From positions 1 through 8,237 of the forward strand of contig JBBRXP010000228.1 of the NCBI GenBank assembly GCA_038238555.1: 8,237 bases of DNA, given 5' to 3'. This stretch comes from JANNXQ01 sp038238555 (GTDB taxonomy: Bacteria; Verrucomicrobiota; Verrucomicrobiia; Chthoniobacterales; Chthoniobacteraceae). Each line of letters begins with the position of its first letter. Position 1 is the first letter of the stretch. This document shows positions 1 through 6,226 of this stretch, one piece after another. Below the pieces are notes generated by a model. It was not told the origin of the DNA. It saw nothing but the letters and a program-made list of their open reading frames with translations, and ran no database searches. The translations under genes and the position numbers were made by a program.

Positions 1-361
1 GCCGCGAGTGCATCGCGCGCGGCGGGGGCGCCGCGGGCACTTCCTGCGACGGGGCGTCGCAGCTACGAAGCACCCTCACCGCTCGCGTCTCGGCGATCAT
101 GTGTGAAAGCCGCTCGACGGGATACGCCGGATCCATCGGCACGTAGGCGGCGCCGCATTTCAAGATGCCGAGCATCGCCACGATCGCCTCGCTCGAACGC
201 TCCATGCACAGTCCCACGCAGTCGCCGCGCACGACGCCTTGGCTGCGCAAGCTGCCCGCGAGTTGGTCGGCGCACGCGTTCAACTCGAAGTACCGGATTT
301 CCTCGCTGCCATCGACGATCGCCACTGCATCCGGCGCGCGTTCCACCTGCGCTTCGAAGAT
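1..361 (-). other. NRPS adenylation (A) domain, truncated by window edge
   Basis: From residue 1956 to the edge. It opens with IFEAQVERAPDAVAIVDG, and motif A2 is LKCGAAYVPMDP near 2023-2034. The window ends before A3, so the binding pocket and substrate cannot be read. The stretch after A2 contains repeat sequence (residues 2054-2069), which makes the A2-A3 segment unusual. Confidence 0.9.
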
Positions 362-3300
362 GCGGTGGATGCCTTCATCCGGGACAAGCGGCGAGACGCC
401 ACTGGAACTAACTGCGTCGGGGACGCCGCAGCTACGCGTCGCATCTTCGAGCATCGAGTCGAGCAGCTCGCGATACTGTGCCAGCCAGCGTTGGATGGTC
501 GCCGGGTCGAAAATGTCTGCGTTGTAATTGCACGCGATGCGGAAGCCGGCGGGCGACGTGTCGCAATTGAATCCGAGATCGAATTGATACGCGGTGCGCG
601 GGTTCGCTTCGATGCGGTGCGCGAGACCTGCGAAGCGCACGCGGCTCAGTGGCGGATCGAGATTGAAGGTGACCGGGATGAGCGGAACGCGCCCCGGCAC
701 GCGCGGCAGCGTGAGCTTTTGCAGGAGCCAGCCGAAGGTCACACGCCGATGCTCGAAGGCTTCGAGCACCGTGGTCTGCACCGCGCGCAGCAGCTCCGCA
801 AAAGTCTGCGTGGCGCTGAGCCGCGAACGCAGCGGAAGCATGTTCACGCAGTGCCCGATGAGATGATCGCCGCCCACGAGATTCTGTCCCGAGGAAGGCA
901 CGCCGACCACGAGATCAGCCTCTCCGCTGAGCCGGAAGAGCAGCGCCTTGAAGCCCGCGAGCAGCACGGTGAAAAGCGTGGCGCCGTGTTGCGCGCCGAG
1001 CCGCCCGAGCGTCTTCGGAAACTCCGCGGGCAGCAGCAGCTCCTCACATGCGCCGCGATAACTGCGCCAACTCGGGTGCGGGCGATCGCCCGGCAGATGC
1101 AGCACCGGCGGCGGGGTCCGATATTGTTCCAGCCAGAATTCCGCGTCCGCGCTGAACTCCTGCGAGTCGTGCATGGCCCGCTCCCAGCGTTGATACTCGC
1201 TCATCTGCATCGCCCGCGGAAGCCCGTGGGGCCTGCCTTCGCGGGCGGCGGAGTAGATCGCCGCGAGCTCGCCCAGGAAGACATCGCACGACCATCCATC
1301 GCACACGAGGTGGTGCGCATTGAAGACAAAGACGTGCCGTTCCGGCGCGAGCCGGACCACGCTCGCCGCGACGAGCGGGCCGCGCTGGAGATCGAAGACG
1401 CGTGAGCTCTCTGCCGCGCAGATCGAAGCCAGACGCTCTTCCGTGAATGCAACATCCAGCGCGAGCCGCGGACGGATGAGCAGCGACTCGCCGGAAGCGG
1501 CAAAGGTGCAGCGCAGCGCGTCGTGGCGATCGACGACCGCCTGCACCGCGCCGCGCAACGCCGCAAGGTCGAGCGCGCCGTCGAGGTGCAGCGCCCACGT
1601 TTCGTTGCAAGCGGTGTTGCCATTGGCGCTGTGCTGGCTCACCACCCACAACTCGCGCTGGCCCTCGGTGAGCGGCAGCGCCGCACTCGGAGCGCCGCAG
1701 TCCTCGCGCGGCAGCGCCATTGCCGCACGAGGTCGGCGGCGCTCCTCTGCTTTCCGCGTGAAGAAGCCGGCATCCGCGAGTTCCGCGATGCTTTCCTCGA
1801 AAGACGCGGCGACGCGGTCCAGGTCGGCATCGCTGTGCGCCGTCGAGACAAAGGCCGGCCGGCCTTCCCAAATGTGAATGCCTCGATGCCGCAACAGCGC
1901 GAAGAGCAGACTGCCGTATTTGAAACCCGCCGCCGTCTGCACGTACCAGTTCGAGGCGAAGTGATGCGCCTCAAACGGCGAACCGGCGAGCGAGGCGCCG
2001 ACGCGCTCGATTAAATCCGCGGTGCGCTGCGTAAGCGCCCGCTGCAATTCCGCGCCTCCCTGCCGGAGATGCTGGAGCACCGCGCGCGCGGAGGCGAGCG
2101 CGAGCGGATGCCGCACAAATGTGCCCGCAAAAAATGTGACCGCTGCGCTCGGAAACGAATCGTCGCCGAAGCTCCACACGCCGCCGTCGAAGGCATCCAT
2201 GTATTCCGCGCGACCCGCGATGGCGCCGATCGGCAAGCCGCCGCCGATCACCTTTCCGTAAGTGGCGATGTCCGCACGCACTCCGAAGTGCGCCTGCGCG
2301 CCGCCGGGATGGCAGCGGAAGCCCGTGATGACCTCGTCGAAAATCAATGCGATGCCGTGCTTCGCGGTGAGCGCTCGCAGCGCGTGGAGAAAGTCGCGCG
2401 GCTGCAACTCCGGCCGGCGGCTTTGCACGGGCTCGACGAGCACCGCCGCGAGTTCGCCGGCGTGCGCGGCAATGGCGTCGAGCGCGCGCGGATCGCCGTA
2501 GTCGAGGATCAGCGCGCCTGCCGTGGCTTCCGGCGGAATGCCGGGCGCGATGGGCACAATGCCCGCGCCGCCGCGGCGTCCAAGCACTTCATTGTCGATG
2601 CCGTGATAACTCTCGGAAAAGTATGCAATGCGCGAGCGTCCGGTGACGGTGCGCGCGATGCGAAGCGCGCCGGTCACGGCCTCGGAACCAGTGTTGCAAA
2701 AAGTCGCGCGTTCCATGCCCGTGATCTCGCAGAGCAACCGCGCGACTTCGCCCGCGAGCGGCGAAGTGGGGCCGATCTCCATGCCGCGCGTGAGCTGAGC
2801 GGAGATGGCGTCGATGACGAACGGCGGCTGATGCCCGAGCATCGCGGCGCCGTAGGAAAGCGTGACGTCGGTCCATTCGTTGCCGTCGAGATCCCACAGT
2901 TTCGCGCCCGCGGAGCGCTCGACGACGAGCGGATAGACCATCTCTTTCCACGCCTGCTTGAAGCCCGCGACGGCGCGCGGATCGGCGAAGTGCGGCCGGT
3001 GCTCCTGCGTGTGTTTTTTCGATTTGGCGGTGCGCGCCGTGTAGCGGCGGATGAAATCTTCGAGCCACCGTCGCTGGCGCTCGGTGAGGCTCGCGGTGAG
3101 TTCGCGCTGCATGGGACGGAAAGGGCCGTGCGGCGTAGCTGCGACGCCCTCGTCGCAGGAAGTGCCGGCGGCGCCCTCGCCGCCAGAGACGCCGCGGGAA
3201 CTACCTGCGATGAGGACGTTGGAGCTACGGGAATGCGAACTCTGGAGATGCGCGGCAAGAGATTCGAGCGTGCTCGTCTCTTGCAGTAATTGGCGGAAGG

Positions 3301-6226
3301 TGACCTTCACTCCAAATTTCCGGCTGAGTGTGAGCGCGGCTTGCGAGAGGAAGAGGGAGTCGAAACCGAGCTCAAGCAGGCTCGCGCTGGCGGGCACGGC
3401 GGAGAGGTCCATGCCGGAGAGTTCAGCCAGCGAGTGCTTCAAGCGATCGAGCGCGGCGTTGTCGGAGTTTGTGTGCTCGCACGACTGCAGGCTGGAAGCC
3501 TGCGGACCTTCCGCAGGCAAGGATGCCTGCGCCCCGCACGCTTGCGCCGCGCACTCGCCGTCGGTGGCGGCGGTGACGATGGGCACAGGTGTGCCGGGCG
3601 GCAGGTCGGCAAAGTAGCGCTGACGCTCGAAGGGATAGCCGGGCAACGACACGCGGCGGCGCGTCTCGCCGCGATGCGCGAGCGTCCAGTCGATCGGCAC
3701 GCCGGCGAGCCACAGCCGGCCGAGCGCGGCGGCCAGCGAGTCGTCTTCGTCCGCGCCCTCGGCGATGGAGTGGATGATTTCGTGGCGCCTGGTTTTCGCG
3801 GCGTGCTGCGCGGTGAGTTGCGTGAGCGTCTGGCCCGGCCCGGTCTCGAGCAGCGCGTAACCTTTTTCGTCGGCGAGCAAGCAACCGACGGCATCGGCGA
3901 AGCGCACGGTCGCGCGGAGGTGGCCGGCCCAGTATTGTGGATCGGTGGCTTGCGCGTCGCTCATCCAATCGCCGGTGACGCTCGAGACGATCGGCATCCG
4001 CGGCTCACTCAGTCGCACGGCGCGCACGGCTTCGGTGAAAGGCGCGACGATCGGCTCGACCATCGGCGAATGAAACGCGTGCGACGTGGCGAGTCGGCGC
4101 GCGGCGACGCTGCGTTCTTTGAGGGTGCCCTCGATCGTTTCGATCGCGTCCATCGGCCCCGAGAGCACGCACAACCGCGGGGAATTGATCGCCGCCAGAG
4201 CGACGCGCTCATCGCTTAGAAACTCGCGGGCATCGCTCTCTCCAAGCCGCACCGCGAGCATCGCTCCGGGCGGCAGGGCTTGCACCAGCCGCGCGCGCGC
4301 GGCCACGAGATGCGCGGCATCTTCGAGACTGAAAACTCCGGCAATGGTCGCGGCGGCAAACTCGCCGACGCTGTGCCCGAGCAGCGCCGCGGGCTGCACG
4401 CCGCGCGACATCCAGAGCCGCGCTAGCGCGTAATTTGTGGAAAAAATCGCGGGCTGCGTGAAGCGCGTCTCGCGGAGTCGCGCGTCTTCGCTGAAAAGAA
4501 TCTCGCGAAGATCGAGGCCGAGATCGGCGCGCAAAATTTCGGCGCATTCATCGAGCGCGGCCCGGAAAGCCGGCTCGCTCTCGTGCAGCCGCGCGCCCAT
4601 CCGCGGATACTGCGCGCCCTGGCCGGAAAAGAGAAAGGCGAGCGGCGTGTCCGCGCGATCATCGACGCTTTGTTTGCCCGATGCTCGGAGCGCAGCGACG
4701 GCGTCTGAGTTTATCCGTGCGACGACAGCCCGGCGGTGTTGGAAAACTTGGCGTCCGACTTGCAAAGTAAAAGCCGCGTCCGCGAGCGGAAGATCGGGAT
4801 GCGATTCGAAGTGCGTCGCGAGATCGCGCGCGCGCTGCTCGAGCGCCGTCGCGGTTTTTGCCGAGAGCACGAGAACCTGCGGCGAACACACGGCGCTCGT
4901 GGTCGCAAGGGACGGCGCTTCTTCCAACACGACGTGCGCATTGGTCCCGCCGACTCCAAACGAACTCACGCCCGCGCGCCGCGGCGCCGCGTCACACGGC
5001 CACTCGCGGAGCGCGGTGTTGATGAAGAACGGGCTTTCTTCGATTTGCAGTGCCGGATTTGGCACGTCGCAGTGCAGGCTCGGCGGGATGAGGCCGTGGC
5101 GCAGCGCGAGCGCGGTCTTAATCAGGCTGGCCACGCCCGAGGCCGCGTCGAGATGGCCGATGTTTCCTTTCACCGAACCGACGGGACAGAATTGCTTGCG
5201 GTCCGTGGCGGCGCGGAAGACCTGCGTGAGGCCCGCGATCTCGATCGGATCGCCGAGCGGCGTCGCGGTGCCGTGGGCCTCGATGTAGGAGATCGTGTCG
5301 GGCGCGACGCCGGCCACGGCTTGCGCCAGCGCGATGACTTCGGCGTGCCCGTCCACGCTCGGCGCGGCGAAGCTCACCTTTCTTGCGCCGTCGTTGTTGA
5401 GCGCGTGGCCTTTTAAGACCGCGTAAATTTGATCGCCGTCGGCCACCGCATCCGCGAGCCGCTTCAGCACTACTACTCCCGCTCCGCTCGAGAAGACGGT
5501 GCCGTTCGCGCCCGCGTCGAATGGCGCGCAGCGACCGTCGGCCGAAGTCATCCCGCCTTCCTGGAAAAAGTATCCGCGTTCCTGCGGAAAAGTGAGCGAG
5601 ACACCGCCGGCGAGCGCGACGTCGCATTGATGCTCGAGCAGGCTCTGGCAGGCGACGCACACGGCGACGAGCGACGACGAACACGCGGTCTGAATGTTGA
5701 GCGCGGGACCGCGCAAGTTGAGCCGGTAGGCGAGACGCGGGGTGAGGAAATCTTTTTCGTTGGCGATGACGGCGCTGACCATGCCGACCGCTTCGAGCAG
5801 ATCGGGCCGCAGCCTCACGAAGAACGGAAAGTAAGTGTTGTTGCTCATGCCGGCGAAGACGCCGATGAGGCCGGCGAAGCGCGCGGGATCGCAGCCGGCG
5901 TCTTCGAGCGCATCCCACGCGATCTCGAGGAAGACGCGCTGCTGCGGGTCCATGACTTCCGCTTCTTTCGGCGGGATGCCAAAGAACGCGCGGTCGAACC
6001 ACTCCGGCTTTTCGACAACACCGCGCACGCCGACGAAGCCGGGCAACGCGCGCAACGCCGCGGGATCGTAACCAGCCGCCGCTAACTGCTCGTCGGAAAA
6101 TTTTGTGAGGCAGTCTTTGCCTGCGAGCAAATTTTTCCAGAACTCCGCCACGTCGCGCGCGCCAGGGAAACGCCCCGCGAGCCCGATGATTGCAATGCTG
6201 TCGCCGATCGGTTCGGAGCCGGTCAT
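1..6226 (-). CDS. Hybrid PKS-NRPS megasynthase, KS-AT-ACP-AMT-C-A(partial); 3' end outside window
   Basis: Multimodular cytosolic enzyme that should extend a carrier-bound acyl chain by one malonyl unit, transaminate the beta-keto group and condense the product with an amino acid. At least 2075 codons are open without a stop to the left edge. Domains by residue: KS 10-436 (Cys182 in TACSSS, His318 in EAHGT, His358 in NIGHLDAA); AT 528-850 (Ser619 in GHSVGE; HAFHS 716-720, a malonyl-type signature); ACP 923-995 (Ser957 in LGFDSL); class III aminotransferase 1036-1495 (Lys1325); C 1516-1930 (HHLVCDG 1638-1644); A from 1956, truncated. No KR, DH, ER or methyltransferase; only about 50 residues separate AT from ACP. 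The ATG at 6224-6226 overlaps the upstream stop as ATGA and lies just ahead of the first KS motif; no Shine-Dalgarno sequence is visible, so translational coupling is likely. The order resembles iturin/mycosubtilin MycA and microcystin McyE without their extra domains. Repeats lie in several linkers. Confidence 0.96.
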   Translation of the reverse strand, partial: MTGSEPIGDSIAIIGLAGRFPGARDVAEFWKNLLAGKDCLTKFSDEQLAAAGYDPAALRALPGFVGVRGVVEKPEWFDRAFFGIPPKEAEVMDPQQRVFLEIAWDALEDAGCDPARFAGLIGVFAGMSNNTYFPFFVRLRPDLLEAVGMVSAVIANEKDFLTPRLAYRLNLRGPALNIQTACSSSLVAVCVACQSLLEHQCDVALAGGVSLTFPQERGYFFQEGGMTSADGRCAPFDAGANGTVFSSGAGVVVLKRLADAVADGDQIYAVLKGHALNNDGARKVSFAAPSVDGHAEVIALAQAVAGVAPDTISYIEAHGTATPLGDPIEIAGLTQVFRAATDRKQFCPVGSVKGNIGHLDAASGVASLIKTALALRHGLIPPSLHCDVPNPALQIEESPFFINTALREWPCDAAPRRAGVSSFGVGGTNAHVVLEEAPSLATTSAVCSPQVLVLSAKTATALEQRARDLATHFESHPDLPLADAAFTLQVGRQVFQHRRAVVARINSDAVAALRASGKQSVDDRADTPLAFLFSGQGAQYPRMGARLHESEPAFRAALDECAEILRADLGLDLREILFSEDARLRETRFTQPAIFSTNYALARLWMSRGVQPAALLGHSVGEFAAATIAGVFSLEDAAHLVAARARLVQALPPGAMLAVRLGESDAREFLSDERVALAAINSPRLCVLSGPMDAIETIEGTLKERSVAARRLATSHAFHSPMVEPIVAPFTEAVRAVRLSEPRMPIVSSVTGDWMSDAQATDPQYWAGHLRATVRFADAVGCLLADEKGYALLETGPGQTLTQLTAQHAAKTRRHEIIHSIAEGADEDDSLAAALGRLWLAGVPIDWTLAHRGETRRRVSLPGYPFERQRYFADLPPGTPVPIVTAATDGECAAQACGAQASLPAEGPQASSLQSCEHTNSDNAALDRLKHSLAELSGMDLSAVPASASLLELGFDSLFLSQAALTLSRKFGVKVTFRQLLQETSTLESLAAHLQSSHSRSSNVLIAGSSRGVSGGEGAAGTSCDEGVAATPHGPFRPMQRELTASLTERQRRWLEDFIRRYTARTAKSKKHTQEHRPHFADPRAVAGFKQAWKEMVYPLVVERSAGAKLWDLDGNEWTDVTLSYGAAMLGHQPPFVIDAISAQLTRGMEIGPTSPLAGEVARLLCEITGMERATFCNTGSEAVTGALRIARTVTGRSRIAYFSESYHGIDNEVLGRRGGAGIVPIAPGIPPEATAGALILDYGDPRALDAIAAHAGELAAVLVEPVQSRRPELQPRDFLHALRALTAKHGIALIFDEVITGFRCHPGGAQAHFGVRADIATYGKVIGGGLPIGAIAGRAEYMDAFDGGVWSFGDDSFPSAAVTFFAGTFVRHPLALASARAVLQHLRQGGAELQRALTQRTADLIERVGASLAGSPFEAHHFASNWYVQTAAGFKYGSLLFALLRHRGIHIWEGRPAFVSTAHSDADLDRVAASFEESIAELADAGFFTRKAEERRRPRAAMALPREDCGAPSAALPLTEGQRELWVVSQHSANGNTACNETWALHLDGALDLAALRGAVQAVVDRHDALRCTFAASGESLLIRPRLALDVAFTEERLASICAAESSRVFDLQRGPLVAASVVRLAPERHVFVFNAHHLVCDGWSCDVFLGELAAIYSAAREGRPHGLPRAMQMSEYQRWERAMHDSQEFSADAEFWLEQYRTPPPVLHLPGDRPHPSWRSYRGACEELLLPAEFPKTLGRLGAQHGATLFTVLLAGFKALLFRLSGEADLVVGVPSSGQNLVGGDHLIGHCVNMLPLRSRLSATQTFAELLRAVQTTVLEAFEHRRVTFGWLLQKLTLPRVPGRVPLIPVTFNLDPPLSRVRFAGLAHRIEANPRTAYQFDLGFNCDTSPAGFRIACNYNADIFDPATIQRWLAQYRELLDSMLEDATRSCGVPDAVSSSGVSPLVPDEGIHRIFEAQVERAPDAVAIVDGSEEIRYFELNACADQLAGSLRSQGVVRGDCVGLCMERSSEAIVAMLGILKCGAAYVPMDPAYPVERLSHMIAETRAVRVLRSCDAPSQEVPAAPPPRAMHSR
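20..67. repeat. Repeat unit (family 2) in the A2-A3 segment of the truncated A domain
   Basis: On the minus strand it begins CGTAGCTGCGACGCCCC and continues GTCGCAGGAAGTGCCCGC, nearly identical to the left arm at 3134-3181 apart from one missing base. A hairpin, TGCGACG-GGG-CGTCGCA, is present. It encodes residues 2054-2069 after motif A2. The left boundary is uncertain because of the window edge; a second arm could follow outside. Confidence 0.75.
389..436. repeat. 48-bp repeat (family 2) in the C-A linker
   Basis: On the minus strand it begins CGTAGCTGCGGCGTC and aligns without gaps to the arms at 3134-3229, closest to the 3182-3229 arm. It encodes residues 1931-1946, between the C and A domains. 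Orientation and codon register equal those of the 3182-3229 arm. Confidence 0.75.
437..1681 (-). other. NRPS condensation (C) domain
   Basis: Residues 1516-1930. The first motif is LTEGQRELWVVSQ. The catalytic motif HHLVCDGWS lies at 1638-1646, with His1639 as the expected catalytic base, and RSYRGA is present further on. The N-terminal part, with its NETW segment, resembles C domains that follow PKS modules in hybrid enzymes. It should form the amide between the ACP-bound beta-amino acyl chain and the amino acid on the next carrier, which lies beyond the window. Confidence 0.93.
1742..3121 (-). other. PLP-dependent class III aminotransferase (AMT) domain
   Basis: Residues 1036-1495, with a basic lead-in of about 40 residues before the catalytic core. 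Motifs of the glutamate-1-semialdehyde aminomutase-like family are intact: FCNTGSEAV (1176-1184), SYHG (1206-1209), FDEVITGFR (1296-1304, with Asp1297 for the PLP ring nitrogen) and TYGKVIGGG with Schiff-base Lys1325. In MycA and McyE homologues this domain converts an ACP-bound beta-keto group to a beta-amine. With no KR in the module, the same role is inferred here. Confidence 0.93.
3134..3229. repeat. 96-bp inverted pair of 48-bp repeats (family 2) in the ACP-AMT linker
   Basis: Two 48-bp arms, 3134-3181 and 3182-3229, abut in opposite orientation and match at 36 of 48 positions by hand count. The outer ends are CGTAGCT and its complement plus one base. The left arm has its own hairpin, TGCGACG/CGTCGCA. 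The pair is exactly 32 codons (residues 1000-1031), so the frame is kept. Its protein segment is Ser/Gly/Ala-rich and shows no domain. Confidence 0.85.
3242..3460 (-). other. Acyl carrier protein (ACP) domain
   Basis: Residues 923-995, between the AT and the aminotransferase. The phosphopantetheine attachment site is Ser957 in LELGFDSLFLSQ. It should hold the beta-keto thioester while the next domain transaminates it. Repeat elements lie on both sides, at residues 899-914 and 1000-1031. Confidence 0.93.
3487..3530. repeat. Palindromic repeat (family 1), second copy, in the AT-ACP linker
   Basis: It contains GCAGGC-TGGAA-GCCTGC (3487-3503) and GCAGGC-AAGGAT-GCCTGC (3513-3530), with a smaller 5-bp stem between them (3502-3514). 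It matches the core of the element at 7561-7646 without gaps and lacks that element's left part. It encodes residues 899-914 of the megasynthase, in the AT-ACP linker, and stays in frame. Confidence 0.85.
3677..4645 (-). other. Acyltransferase (AT) domain, malonyl-type
   Basis: Residues 528-850. It begins at the FLFSGQGAQYPRMG region, has nucleophile Ser619 in GHSVGE and carries HAFHS at 716-720. In modular PKSs HAFH is associated with malonyl-CoA and YASH with methylmalonyl-CoA, so malonyl is the expected extender. The usual post-AT linker motif LPGYPFERQRYF follows at 861-872. Selectivity is inferred from the motif only. Confidence 0.93.
4919..6199 (-). other. Ketosynthase (KS) domain
   Basis: Residues 10-436 of the hybrid synthase. 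All catalytic residues are present: Cys182 in TACSSS, His318 in EAHGT and His358 in NIGHLDAA. The end is marked by the GVGGTNAHVVLE motif around 424-435. The domain follows an A-PCP protein, so it should accept an aminoacyl group and condense it with malonyl-ACP. Only nine residues precede it, so there is no long coiled-coil docking segment. Confidence 0.96.

Noticed and set aside
20..3229. Family 2 repeats as a CRISPR array
   Set aside because: Units are few, widely and irregularly spaced, in both orientations, and lie within coding DNA.
20..3530. Possible frameshifts or pseudogenisation at the repeat insertions
   Set aside because: I translated the minus frame from 6226 to the left edge triplet by triplet. 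It stays open, and conserved motifs resume in the same frame after every repeat.
3461..3676. A hidden reductive domain (KR/DH) between AT and ACP
   Set aside because: Only a short linker with the post-AT motif and a repeat lies there, too short for any reductive domain, and no nucleotide-binding motif is seen.
239..4219. Long open frames on the plus strand at 239-1405, 2069-3289 and 3290-4219
   Set aside because: They lie antisense and codon-aligned to the verified megasynthase frame. They are open because TTA, CTA and TCA codons are rare in this high-GC gene, and their products are Arg/Ala-rich with no recognisable motif.
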